Assembly (NCBI GenBank): GCA_018609965.1
Contig: JAHENP010000007.1
Coordinates: 1-13,069 of the forward strand
Source of the DNA: Haloferacaceae archaeon
Lineage (GTDB): Archaea; Halobacteriota; Halobacteria; Halobacteriales; Haloferacaceae
DNA: 13,069 nt
Reading direction: 5' to 3'
The notes below the pieces were generated by a model. That model ran no database searches, had not been told where the DNA came from, and saw nothing but the letters and a program-made list of their open reading frames with translations. The translations under genes were made by a program, and so were the position numbers. Within the stretch, counting starts at the first letter, position 1, and each line of letters begins with the position of its first letter. Of the stretch, positions 6,095 through 12,687 are shown in pieces.

Positions 6095-7198
6095 TCAGTC
6101 GCCAAACGGCGGCTCCGTGACCCGCGCGGCCGTCTCACGGCCACGGACGAGCACGTCGACCTCCGTCCCCGGCTCCGCGAGTGCCGTCGGCACGTACCCC
6201 AGCGCCACCGGCCGGTCGAGTGTCGGCACTTTCGTCCCACTGGTGACGATCCCGACCGTCTCGCCGTCGACGATCTCGTAGCCGTGGCGCGCGATCCCGC
6301 GGTCGAGCAGTTCGAGCCCGACGAACGCCCGCTCCGGGTCGCCGGCGTTGACCAACGCGTCGCGGCCGACGAACGCCGTGTCGGTGTCGACGACGAACCC
6401 GATCCCGGCCTCGTAGGGGGTGCGTGGTTCGTCGTCCGGGTGGAAGTCCTGTCCCGAGAGGAGGAACCCCTGTTCGATCCGGAGGGTGTCACGCGCACCC
6501 AGCCCACACGGCTGCACATCGAAGGTGTCCCACACCGTTTCGGCGTCGCCCCACGGACAGAGAATCTCGAAGCCGTCCTCCCCGGTGTACCCCGTCCGCG
6601 CGACCAGACAGTCGACGCCGGCGACGGCCGTCGCAGTGAGGTCGAACCGGCCGAGCGCGGTCAGGTCCGCGTCGGCGGCGTCGTTGACGATCCCGGGCGC
6701 GTCGGGGCCCTGGACCGCGAACATCGCCCACTCCTCGGTGACGTTCCGGACGGTCGCCGCGAGGTCCTCGTTGTCACGGTAGTCGACCCAGCGGTCGTAG
6801 GTGTCTATGTCGTTGCCGGCGTTCGGGACGAACAGGTACGCCTCGCCGTCGGTGTTGCCGGTGATCTCGGCGACACGGTCGTCCGGGAGCCGGTACACCA
6901 CCGTGTCGTCGATCAGCGTCCCATCCTCCCGGAGAACCGCGGTGTACTGCGCCTCGCCGGGGACGAGCCCGCTGGGGTCGTTCGTGGTGAGCCGTTGCAT
7001 CAGTCGCGTCGCGTCCGGGCCGGCGACCTCGATTTCGCCCATGTGCGAGACATCGAAGATCCCGGCCGTCTCGCGGACGGCCTCGTGTTCCGTCGTGATG
7101 GAGTCGAACTCCACGGGCATCTCCCAGCCACCGAACCCGGTGAACGATGCGCCGCGGTCGGCGTGCCGCTCCCGCAACGGGGGGTTCCGTCGTGTCAC
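6095..7198 (-). CDS. gcvT: GcvT, glycine cleavage system T protein (aminomethyltransferase)
   Basis: GcvT transfers the methylene group from aminomethyl-lipoyl GcvH to tetrahydrofolate and releases ammonia. With the GTG start at 7198 the protein has 367 residues, the usual haloarchaeal length. Visible motifs: PPLRERH (6-12), GGWEMPVEF (23-31), SHMGEIEV (51-58), LTTND (70-74), and LIDDTVVY (95-102), whose Asp pair matches the catalytic region around Asp101 of characterised T proteins. Further on come a folate-site [12 protein letters not shown] and the C-terminal barrel ending in PPFGD. A longer in-frame start at 7327 overlaps hisF and adds unrelated sequence. The TATA box at 7222-7229 makes the GTG a leaderless start. 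It leads the gcvT-gcvH pair. Confidence 0.95.
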   Translation of the reverse strand: MTRRNPPLRERHADRGASFTGFGGWEMPVEFDSITTEHEAVRETAGIFDVSHMGEIEVAGPDATRLMQRLTTNDPSGLVPGEAQYTAVLREDGTLIDDTVVYRLPDDRVAEITGNTDGEAYLFVPNAGNDIDTYDRWVDYRDNEDLAATVRNVTEEWAMFAVQGPDAPGIVNDAADADLTALGRFDLTATAVAGVDCLVARTGYTGEDGFEILCPWGDAETVWDTFDVQPCGLGARDTLRIEQGFLLSGQDFHPDDEPRTPYEAGIGFVVDTDTAFVGRDALVNAGDPERAFVGLELLDRGIARHGYEIVDGETVGIVTSGTKVPTLDRPVALGYVPTALAEPGTEVDVLVRGRETAARVTEPPFGD

Positions 7199-7221
7199 AC
7201 CTTTGGAGTCGGCTGGAACCG

Positions 7222-7260
7222 AGTAATCAGTTGCGAAGCCGGGAGCCGAAACCGACAAGC
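7222..7260. promoter_or_regulatory. Divergent gcvT / hisF promoter region
   Basis: On the - strand, TGATTACT (7222-7229) lies about 27 bases ahead of the gcvT GTG, the spacing of a leaderless haloarchaeal promoter. On the + strand, CCGAAACC (7246-7253) followed by degenerate GACAAGC (7254-7260) lies about 27 bases before the hisF GTG and may be its BRE/TATA; this second call is weak. The whole divergent gap is only 85 bases. Confidence 0.5.
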
Positions 7261-7283
7261 GCGTCTCCCGCGAATCGCCGGCA

Positions 7284-8099
7284 GTGACACTCACGAAACG
7301 GATCATCCCCTGTATCGATGTCGACACCGACGAGAACGGCGACGCGGCCGTCTACACCGGGGTCAACTTCGAGGATCTGGAGTTCACCGGCGACCCCGTC
7401 GAGATGGCCCGCAAGTACAACGCCGCCGGCGCAGACGAGTTCATTTTCCTCGACATCACTGCCAGCGCCGAAGGCCGAGAGACGATGCTCGACACCGTCG
7501 AACGGGTCGCCGACGAGGTGTTCATCCCGCTGACTGTCGGCGGCGGCATCCGGACCCGCGAGGACGTGAAAGAGACGCTCCGGGCGGGCGCAGACAAGGT
7601 GTCGATCAACTCCGGTGGGATCGCCCGCCCAGAGCTGATCGAGGAGGGGGCTGCCGCCTTCGGCTCGCAGTGTATCGTGATCAGTGTCGACGCCCGCCGC
7701 CGGTTCGACGAACAGGGCGAACACTACGTCGAGATCGACGGGGAGTCCTGTTGGTTCGAGTGTACGGTGAAGGGTGGCCGGGAGGGGACTGATCTGGACG
7801 TAATCGAGTGGGTGAACGAGGCGGAACGCCGCGGCGCGGGCGAGCTGTTCGTCAACTCCATCGACGCCGACGGGACGAAGAACGGCTACGACATCCCGCT
7901 CACCCGTGCGGTGTGTGAGAACGTCTCGACGCCCGTGATCGCCTCCTCGGGGTGTGGCGGCCCCGAGGACATGTACGAGGTGTTCACCGAAGCCGGCGCG
8001 GACGCCGGACTGGCGGCGTCGATCTTTCACTTCGACGAGTTCGGGATCGACGAGGTGAAACAGTATCTCGACGAGCGTGACGTACCTGTCAGGCTGTAG
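7284..8099 (+). CDS. hisF: HisF, imidazole glycerol phosphate synthase cyclase subunit
   Basis: HisF uses ammonia delivered by its HisH partner to convert PRFAR to imidazole glycerol phosphate and AICAR, the latter feeding back into purine synthesis. The 271-residue protein is a complete half-barrel-repeat TIM barrel. Catalytic aspartates are D12 in RIIPCIDVD and D136 in VISVDARR; phosphate-binding loops appear as GGGIRTRED (86-94), DKVSINSGG (104-112) and [15 protein letters not shown]. It starts with GTG at 7284, giving [12 protein letters not shown], the usual N-terminus. It stands alone, divergent from gcvT and without other his genes. Its stop codon lies in the loop of a hairpin (8087-8107). 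Confidence 0.97.
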   Translation: MTLTKRIIPCIDVDTDENGDAAVYTGVNFEDLEFTGDPVEMARKYNAAGADEFIFLDITASAEGRETMLDTVERVADEVFIPLTVGGGIRTREDVKETLRAGADKVSINSGGIARPELIEEGAAAFGSQCIVISVDARRRFDEQGEHYVEIDGESCWFECTVKGGREGTDLDVIEWVNEAERRGAGELFVNSIDADGTKNGYDIPLTRAVCENVSTPVIASSGCGGPEDMYEVFTEAGADAGLAASIFHFDEFGIDEVKQYLDERDVPVRL

Positions 8100-8132
8100 T
8101 CCTGACACCCTCCCACCACTGAACGGGTGGGA
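8087..8132 (+). terminator. Two tandem hairpins at the 3' end of hisF (terminator or IS-end relic)
   Basis: Hairpin 1 is TGTCAGG (8087-8093) pairing with CCTGACA (8101-8107), with the hisF stop in the loop. Hairpin 2 is TCCCACC (8111-8117) pairing with GGTGGGA (8126-8132), with an 8-base loop and then ATTTCG. Together they could end the hisF transcript, though the T-run is short. The second hairpin also resembles, from memory, the right-end hairpins of haloarchaeal IS200/IS605 (tnpB) elements. Confidence 0.45.
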
Positions 8133-8148
8133 TTTCGCCCGCTGCGTG

Positions 8149-8523
8149 TCAGTCTCGCCAGAACCACACCGAGAGACTGACACCAGAGAGCGTCCCGCAA
8201 ACGGTAGTCCACGCGAGCAGGTACCCTCCGAACCCAAACCATCTCCCGACGGCGTACGCGGCCCTCGCTCCAACGCCGAAGAACACAGAGAAACCCCCCA
8301 CGAAATAAAGATACCTGACTACCCGCTCCTGATCGATTCGACTGTTACGAACAGCTTCCTGTCCACCGGGGTACAAGCTCCACGCGGCCAGAGCCGGAAT
8401 GGTAAATGAAACCACGAGCAGTGCTACTACGACCTCTCCGCTAGTTGCGGCTTGAGACACCATACTCGACAGAGGGTAAAAGCACACACCGCCAGCCACC
8501 AATGAAAAAAATAGTCTACTCAT
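8149..8523 (-). CDS. Hypothetical small membrane protein, about four membrane segments
   Basis: I do not recognise this 124-residue protein. It has about four hydrophobic segments (roughly 5-24, 30-51, 68-91 and 97-120) and a polar loop at 52-67 (YPGGQEAVRNSRIDQERVVR). It lacks the acidic bias of its neighbours, having several Arg and few Asp/Glu. The codons include CGA, AGG, TAT and CTT, which the flanking genes mostly avoid, and the surrounding DNA is AT-richer, suggesting later acquisition. The ATG at 8523 follows a TATA-like GTTAATGG at 8543-8550, about 24 bases upstream, which fits leaderless expression and supports a real gene. A + strand ORF on the same DNA (8077-8409) has no membrane or domain pattern. 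Confidence 0.6.
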   Translation of the reverse strand: MSRLFFSLVAGGVCFYPLSSMVSQAATSGEVVVALLVVSFTIPALAAWSLYPGGQEAVRNSRIDQERVVRYLYFVGGFSVFFGVGARAAYAVGRWFGFGGYLLAWTTVCGTLSGVSLSVWFWRD

Positions 8524-8647
8524 ATACTCGTGGTCTACAATACCATTAACAACTGTTGTGCGAGGGGCTCACATTATACATCTAGTGATATCCGTTCCAG
8601 TCTGCTAGGAGTACTGCCTCGTACTTCTCGTCTGCACCTCTAGTGCG
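8524..8647 (-). promoter_or_regulatory. AT-richer spacer with promoter of the hypothetical gene
   Basis: No gene is seen. On the - strand GTTAATGG (8543-8550) is the likely TATA box, and GTATAATG (8573-8580) is a second one that would give a 26-base leader. An inverted repeat ACAAC-T-GTTGT (8549-8559) lies just upstream of the first TATA and could bind a regulator. Near repeats ACATCTAGTG (8578-8587) and ACCTCTAGTG (8636-8645) flank the middle. Confidence 0.4.
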
Positions 8648-8914
8648 CTACAGCCGACCGACGGACTCGACGGAGACGGATTCTACGTCGTCCAACCTGG
8701 CGAACGACTCCTCGACGGCCTCCGTCCCGCCCTCGTCGTCGGCGACGATGACGGTCGGGAGCAGTGCGACCAGTCCGAACGCGACGTCGTCACGTTCGAT
8801 TCCGCTGATTTCTGCGCCCTCCGGGAGCGCCTCCTCCAACGACTTCTGGAGGCCGTCGAGGTCGATCTCGGGGCTCTCCGGCATCACTTTCAGCTGTGCG
8901 GCGACCTTCCCCAT
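8648..8914 (-). CDS. ef1B: aEF1B, archaeal elongation factor 1-beta (nucleotide exchange factor)
   Basis: aEF1B reloads the elongation factor aEF1A with GTP by releasing GDP during protein synthesis. The 88-residue protein is the full archaeal length and starts [19 protein letters not shown], the family N-terminus, then has [20 protein letters not shown] (about 41-60) and ends VESVGRL. The ATG at 8914 lies 2 bases after the stop of the zinc-ribbon gene, so the two are almost certainly co-transcribed and perhaps translationally coupled. The open frame extends upstream to 9064 but there it only reads through the zinc-ribbon gene in another frame. The nearest promoter is that of the zinc-ribbon gene. 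Confidence 0.96.
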   Translation of the reverse strand: MGKVAAQLKVMPESPEIDLDGLQKSLEEALPEGAEISGIERDDVAFGLVALLPTVIVADDEGGTEAVEESFARLDDVESVSVESVGRL

Positions 8915-8916
8915 CG

Positions 8917-9099
8917 TTACGGCCCCCTGAACCCACAGCTGGGACACTCGTACAGTTTGCTCTGTTTGCGGCAGGTGCCACACCGGTGGATGCCGGTGCC
9001 ACACTCCGGACAGTCGAACGCCGCGGCCGAGAGGCTCGCGACGTCGACGCCGCAGGAGACACACCGGCGTTCGGTCTCGTCTGCTCGGGCGTCACTCAT
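8917..9099 (-). CDS. Zinc-ribbon microprotein (HVO_2753-like, double zinc finger)
   Basis: A 60-residue protein with four CxxC pairs: CVSC (13-16), CPEC (30-33), CGTC (40-43) and CPSC (52-55), enough for two zinc sites. The end [14 protein letters not shown] and the linker RCGTCRKQS match my memory of Haloferax volcanii HVO_2753, a structurally studied zinc-finger microprotein linked to swarming and biofilm formation. The biochemical role is unknown. Linkage to aEF1B suggests a translation or RNA connection, but that is inference. The ATG at 9099 lies about 27 bases after a TATA box (9122-9130), so it is probably leaderless; a GTG three codons earlier is possible. Confidence 0.9.
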   Translation of the reverse strand: MSDARADETERRCVSCGVDVASLSAAAFDCPECGTGIHRCGTCRKQSKLYECPSCGFRGP

Positions 9100-9121
9100 A
9101 CCTGTCACAACCGCGCCGCGG

Positions 9122-9140
9122 GCTTTAATCGTTGTCTTTC
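9122..9140 (-). promoter_or_regulatory. Promoter of zinc-ribbon/aEF1B unit
   Basis: On the - strand, purine-rich GAAAGACAAC (9131-9140) is followed by GATTAAAGC (9122-9130), a good BRE/TATA pair. The distance to the ATG at 9099 is about 27 bases, predicting a leaderless mRNA. Confidence 0.65.
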
Positions 9141-9177
9141 GACCCCGGCTGCGGCTCCCGTCCCCGCCCGTTCTGGC

Positions 9178-10386
9178 TCACCCACCGACGACGATCGGCC
9201 CGAGCAACACCCCCATCAGGTGGACCCGACGACAGCCGAACCGCGCCGGCAGGAACCCGACCGCGGCGGCGGCCGCTAACGCCACCAGTCCGGTCACGCC
9301 GGCGAACGCACCCGACAGGACGGCGACAAACCCCAACACCCCGACGACGAGTTCACGCTGTGGGACGCGGCGGGCGACGACGAAGGCGGCGTCACCGAGC
9401 AGCAACACGCCCGCAACACCGACCCCGCCGGCGACGACCGTCGCCGCGAGCAACGGGGGGAGTTGCGGCGGCACCCCGGCCTCGGACATCGCGACCAACA
9501 CGCCCGAGCGCGGGGTGCCGAGGACGACGAACGCGAACAGTGCAAACACCGCTGTCGCGGTGTTCGCCCCGCTCGTCGCGACGACGTACTCACGAGCCGG
9601 GTCCTCGCCGGGTGTGAACGGTAACGCGAGTGTCGCCGCCACGCCCGCCGACACGCCGGGGAGATAGCCGACGGCCGCACCCGACCCCGTGCCGGCCGTT
9701 GCGGCCGCGCCGAGACTCCGCGGCGCGAGCGCGAGCCGGGCGTCCGCCTGCGGCGGCACCCCGCCGCCGTCCAACGCGTCGACGAGAACAGGCACGCCGA
9801 ACAGCCCCGCGAACAACGGGGTGAGTGTCCCGCCGGCCGCGACGAGCGCCGTCGGTGTCTGCTCGGGCGTGACGAGCCCGAGTGCGGCCGCCAACAGGAA
9901 CGAGACGGTCGCGACCCCGCGTCGTCGCCACGTGTGTTCTGTCGCGACACCCAACAGTGCCACCCCGCCGAGCAGGACCGGGAGGTGTGGACGTGCCTTC
10001 GGGTAGAGGTCGGCGGCGACGGCCGTCAGTGGGACAGCGACCGGGATGGCCGCCGCCAACGCCACCCCGCTCCCGACCGCCGACAGCCGGAGCGCCTCCC
10101 GCCCGCGCCCACCCAACACGAGTTCGTGGCCCGGGAGCGCGCTGGCGGCCATCGCCGCGTCCGGCACCCCCAACACGAGCGACGGCACCACATCGAGGAA
10201 CGTGTGGACCACACCGGCCGACAGCATCGCACACCCCAACGGGAGCGGTGCCACCCCTAACGCCGGTGCCGCGGCGAGCAACAACACCGCGAGGTTGTTG
10301 GCGTGGAGTCCCGGGACGAGCCCGCTACACAACCCCAGTCCACAGCCGCCGACTGTCGCCGCCACGACCACCGTTCCCGCTGTCAC
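9178..10386 (-). CDS. TctA-like integral membrane protein (COG1784 / TctA family)
   Basis: A 402-residue hydrophobic protein with about ten or more membrane segments. It shows the internal repeat typical of the TctA family: GLVPGLHANNLAVLLL (22-37) and GYLPGVSAGVAATLAL (240-255), two PG-containing re-entrant-like motifs. ALPGHELVLGGRGREAL (83-99) and SGANTATAVFALFAFVVLG then TPRSG (272-294) also fit. Bacterial TctA works with TctB and a binding protein TctC in tricarboxylate uptake, but archaeal COG1784 proteins are shorter and stand alone, as here, so the substrate is unknown. The GTG at 10386 is chosen because a TATA-like ATTGAAGTA (10409-10417) lies about 27 bases upstream; the frame is open further but reads into rpl12 antisense sequence. 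Confidence 0.85.
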   Translation of the reverse strand: MTAGTVVVAATVGGCGLGLCSGLVPGLHANNLAVLLLAAAPALGVAPLPLGCAMLSAGVVHTFLDVVPSLVLGVPDAAMAASALPGHELVLGGRGREALRLSAVGSGVALAAAIPVAVPLTAVAADLYPKARPHLPVLLGGVALLGVATEHTWRRRGVATVSFLLAAALGLVTPEQTPTALVAAGGTLTPLFAGLFGVPVLVDALDGGGVPPQADARLALAPRSLGAAATAGTGSGAAVGYLPGVSAGVAATLALPFTPGEDPAREYVVATSGANTATAVFALFAFVVLGTPRSGVLVAMSEAGVPPQLPPLLAATVVAGGVGVAGVLLLGDAAFVVARRVPQRELVVGVLGFVAVLSGAFAGVTGLVALAAAAAVGFLPARFGCRRVHLMGVLLGPIVVGG

Positions 10387-10408
10387 GTGGTGTGTGGTTC
10401 CGGTTCCG

Positions 10409-10417
10409 TACTTCAAT
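10409..10417 (-). promoter_or_regulatory. Probable promoter of the TctA-like gene
   Basis: ATTGAAGTA on the - strand, about 27 bases before the GTG at 10386, fits a leaderless start. It lies downstream of the stalk-operon terminator, so the gene is probably an independent unit. The box is a weak match. Confidence 0.4.
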
Positions 10418-10469
10418 CCTGTGTCGCGGTCGGCGAGACCGACCACCGTCGCTGGTCGGCTAGCCTCCG

Positions 10470-10498
10470 AAAAAAGTCGTGTCCGTTCGCGGCCGCGA
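10470..10498 (-). terminator. Terminator of the rpl1-rplP0-rpl12 operon
   Basis: Ten bases past the rpl12 stop lies a perfect 12-base palindrome TCGCGGCCGCGA (10487-10498), followed on the - strand by a T6 run (10475-10470). T-runs are the main archaeal termination signal, and this is the only clear one in the window. Confidence 0.65.
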
Positions 10499-10507
10499 GT
10501 GTGGCCG

Positions 10508-10855
10508 TCAGCCGAACAGCTCGCCGAGGCCCTCGCCTGCGGCGTCGTCGTCGTCGTCGTCCTCCTCTTCGGCGGCCTCCTCGACCTCCTCCTCGGCGTC
10601 GTCGTCCTCCTCCTCGGCGTCGGCCTCCTCGGCCTCCTCCGCGCCGCCGGCGGCCGGTGCTGCGCCGGCAGCCGGGGCGGCGGCGGCCGTCTCGACGGCC
10701 TCCTCGATGTCGACATCCTCGAGGGCAGCGGTCAGCGCCTTGACGCGGGACTCCTCCACGTCGACGCCCGCCGCCTCCAGAACCTCGGTGACGTTGTCTT
10801 CTGCAATCTCTGCGTCGGCCTCGTTCAGGATGAGTGCTGCGTAGACGTACTCCAT
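10508..10855 (-). CDS. rpl12: Ribosomal protein P1/L12 (archaeal L12)
   Basis: This protein forms the ribosomal stalk dimers that recruit and stimulate translation GTPases. The 115-residue protein has an N-terminal dimer domain starting [17 protein letters not shown], an Ala/Gly/Pro hinge (about 58-73), then an extremely acidic stretch with six Asp in a row (about 98-103) and the conserved factor-binding tail GLGELFG. The tail matches that of P0 next door. The ATG follows a GGAGGA Shine-Dalgarno (complement of 10861-10866) and lies 15 bases after the rplP0 stop. It is last in the operon, ahead of a T6 terminator. The acidic tract is encoded by a pure GAC repeat. Confidence 0.97.
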   Translation of the reverse strand: MEYVYAALILNEADAEIAEDNVTEVLEAAGVDVEESRVKALTAALEDVDIEEAVETAAAAPAAGAAPAAGGAEEAEEADAEEEDDDAEEEVEEAAEEEDDDDDDAAGEGLGELFG

Positions 10856-10870
10856 CGTTGTCCTCCGTTG

Positions 10871-11914
10871 TTAGTCTCCGAACATGTCGCCGAGTCCGGC
10901 TGCGCCGTCGTCTTCCTCGTCCTCCTCGGCGTCGTCGGTCTCGGGTTCGGGGTCGTCGTCTGTCTGCTCCTGTTCTTCCTCTTCCGCCTCGTCGGCGGGC
11001 TCGGGGTCGGCTGCGGGCTCGACGCCGCGCAGTTCCTCCGGGAGCGCCTCCTCGTCGTCAATCTCCGCGGCGAGTGCGCGCACCTGCGCGTCCGCCTCGG
11101 CGACAAGATCCGGCACCAGCTCTTCGTCGGCGATCGCCGCCGACACGCCGACGCTCTTGGCCTCGCCGGCGGCCTTCCCGAGCAACGAGCCGACCGTCTG
11201 TGCGGTCGGAATCGCCGCGTTCACCGAGAGGTTGCGCGCACCGGCGGCCGCGGCCTCCACGTCCGCGCGGTACTCGTCGATGTCGATCGCCAGGTCTTCC
11301 GGCTCGAACACGACGCCGTCGGCGACGACGGCACGGAGGTCGAGTCCGACCTCCTTCGGCTCGATCCCGAGTTCACCCAGCACACTCGCGAGGTCGGCGC
11401 CCACCTCGTCGCCCGGCTCGGCGACGACGGAGTCCGACAACACCTGGATCGACCCCTCCTGAATCCGGGCTTCCGCGCCGGCCTGTTGGAGCTCGCCGAC
11501 GAACGGACCGGGGTCGACCCCCGTGTCACCCTCCGGGATGACGATCTCGTTGGGGGCGACCTCGCCGGCACTGATTGGTGCCGAGGTCTTCGACGCCTCC
11601 AACTGCTGGTAGAGCCCGAACGGGTTGTCGTTCGTCCCGATGAGCCCGACGTGACCGGTCATCTCCTCGCCGAGATCGGCGACGGAGCCGCCGGCCGCCT
11701 CCAGCGCCCGAACGGTGAGCGTGTTGCGGCTCATCCGCAGTGCCGCCTGCCCGTACAGCTCCCGGCGCATGTCCTGAAGCTGTCGGGAGGGGATTCCGGT
11801 GAGGTCGACGACGCCGACGGCGTCGTAGCTGTCGACGAACTCGGCGAGTTCCTCGACCTCCTCACGCTTCCACTGAGGAACGTCCGCGGTCTTGTTTCCG
11901 GCGGCGTCGCTCAT
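10871..11914 (-). CDS. rplP0: Ribosomal protein P0/L10, stalk base
   Basis: P0 binds 23S rRNA at the GTPase centre and carries L12 dimers on its C-terminal helices. The 347-residue archaeal-type protein has the L10 rRNA-binding domain (about 10-105, with [19 protein letters not shown] and [11 protein letters not shown]), the archaeal/eukaryal insertion domain, an L12-binding helical region (about 215-285), then an acidic linker and the tail GLGDMFGD. Bacterial L10 is only about half this length. The ATG overlaps the rpl1 stop in ATGA (11911-11914), and a GGAGGTG Shine-Dalgarno (complement of 11920-11926) lies inside the end of rpl1, so translation is probably coupled. Confidence 0.97.
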   Translation of the reverse strand: MSDAAGNKTADVPQWKREEVEELAEFVDSYDAVGVVDLTGIPSRQLQDMRRELYGQAALRMSRNTLTVRALEAAGGSVADLGEEMTGHVGLIGTNDNPFGLYQQLEASKTSAPISAGEVAPNEIVIPEGDTGVDPGPFVGELQQAGAEARIQEGSIQVLSDSVVAEPGDEVGADLASVLGELGIEPKEVGLDLRAVVADGVVFEPEDLAIDIDEYRADVEAAAAGARNLSVNAAIPTAQTVGSLLGKAAGEAKSVGVSAAIADEELVPDLVAEADAQVRALAAEIDDEEALPEELRGVEPAADPEPADEAEEEEQEQTDDDPEPETDDAEEDEEDDGAAGLGDMFGD

Positions 11915-12549
11915 GCGGGCACCTCCACGGCCGGCCCCATCGTCGTCTTCACGTAGACGGTGTCGATGTTCAACGGCCCCTTCTCTAGGTCCGCCTCAAG
12001 CCGGCGCATGATCACGTCGATGTTCTCTCCAACCTCGTCTGCGGTCATATCCTCCGCGCCGACACGGGTGTGGAACGTCCGACGGTCACCGGATCGCAGC
12101 TGCACCGTGTTGGTCATCCGGTTGACCGTCTCGACGACATCCTCGTCGACGCCCAACGGCGTCGGCATCTTTCCGCGCGGGCCGAGGATTCGACCGAGGT
12201 TCGACGCCACGTCCTGCATCAGCGCCTCCTCGGCGACGAAGAAGTCCGTCTCCTCTGCCAGACTCTTCGCTTCGTCCTCGTCGCCGGCCAGATCCGCGAG
12301 ATCGCCGCCGGACAACACTTCGTCAGCGACGTCTTCTGCACGGAGGGCGGTCTCCCCCTCCGCGATGACGACGATGGAGGTCTCCTGTCCGGTGCCAGCC
12401 GGCAGGACGACCTCCTCGTCGACTCGGTTCGACGGGTCGTTCAAGTCCAGGTCACGCAAGTTGACTGCCAGGTCCACGGTCTCCGTGAACTCCCGACCGG
12501 GAGCCTCCTCGAGCGCCTGAGAGACTGCGTCTTCTATTGAATCTGCCAT
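11911..12549 (-). CDS. rpl1: Ribosomal protein L1
   Basis: L1 forms the mobile stalk of the large subunit that handles tRNA leaving the E site; in archaea it can also bind its own mRNA and repress it. The 212-residue protein has the family signature [16 protein letters not shown] (about 118-133) and the C-terminal [10 protein letters not shown]. It is first in the stalk operon. The ATG is preceded by GGAGGTGA (complement of 12553-12560), nearly a full match to the 16S tail, within a leader of about 65 bases that can fold (12559-12610). This contrasts with the leaderless genes around it. Its TGA overlaps the rplP0 start. Confidence 0.97.
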   Translation of the reverse strand: MADSIEDAVSQALEEAPGREFTETVDLAVNLRDLDLNDPSNRVDEEVVLPAGTGQETSIVVIAEGETALRAEDVADEVLSGGDLADLAGDEDEAKSLAEETDFFVAEEALMQDVASNLGRILGPRGKMPTPLGVDEDVVETVNRMTNTVQLRSGDRRTFHTRVGAEDMTADEVGENIDVIMRRLEADLEKGPLNIDTVYVKTTMGPAVEVPA

Positions 12550-12614
12550 CTTTCACCTCCGTAGTACGCAGGAACGCTCCTACGGGTCAGTGAAACAGGC
12601 GGATGCCTGTCTCG
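12550..12614 (-). promoter_or_regulatory. rpl1 mRNA leader with two hairpins (candidate L1 autoregulatory site)
   Basis: The predicted leader runs from about 12615 to 12550. A perfect stem ACAGGC/GCCTGT (12595-12610, 4-base loop) is followed by CCGTAG (12559-12564) pairing with CTACGG (12580-12585). An alternative fold uses an outer 4-bp and an inner 4-bp helix split by a one-sided bulge (63-69 of 12500s). The second stem takes in two bases of the Shine-Dalgarno, so L1 binding there could block translation. A structured leader with L1-site similarity has been described for this operon in Halobacterium, as I recall. Confidence 0.5.
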
Positions 12615-12636
12615 TCTCCGAAGTCGGCAACGAGCC

Positions 12637-12644
12637 TCTTAAGA
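12637..12644 (-). promoter_or_regulatory. rpl1 operon promoter
   Basis: TCTTAAGA (12637-12644) is a good archaeal TATA box about 90 bases ahead of the rpl1 ATG. It would start transcription near 12615 and is the only candidate between the flanking membrane protein gene and rpl1. Confidence 0.6.
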
Positions 12645-12662
12645 CCGTCGAACGCCGCCCGC

Positions 12663-12684
12663 GGCCCGTCACACGACACGGGCC
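12663..12684 (-). terminator. Perfect hairpin after the DUF5658-like gene
   Basis: GGCCCGT (12663-12669) and ACGGGCC (12678-12684) form a perfect 7-bp stem with an 8-base loop, 3 bases past the stop of the membrane protein gene and just upstream of the rpl1 TATA box. No T-run follows. It may end the upstream transcript or act as a protein site on the rpl1 promoter. Confidence 0.4.
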
Positions 12685-12687
12685 ACG

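Noticed and set aside
6044..7792. A 582-codon + strand open frame over gcvT and the start of hisF
   Set aside because: It is antisense to gcvT, whose motifs are intact, and runs out of frame into hisF. No domain pattern is visible.
8077..8409. A 110-codon + strand frame opposite the hypothetical membrane protein, considered as a tnpB tail
   Set aside because: It has no zinc-finger or RuvC pattern, is rich in Pro, Ser and Arg as antisense frames are, and begins inside hisF. The - strand frame has ordered hydrophobic segments and a promoter.
8578..8645. Near-identical 10-base repeats ACATCTAGTG and ACCTCTAGTG as target-site duplications of a lost element
   Set aside because: They enclose only 48 bases with no terminal inverted repeats, and one mismatch in ten is weak evidence; chance is adequate.
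10046..11956. A 636-codon + strand open frame antisense to rpl12 and rplP0
   Set aside because: The opposite strand encodes full-length, clearly conserved ribosomal proteins. The + frame reads as low-complexity Leu/Val/Arg sequence, a known side effect of GC-rich acidic genes.
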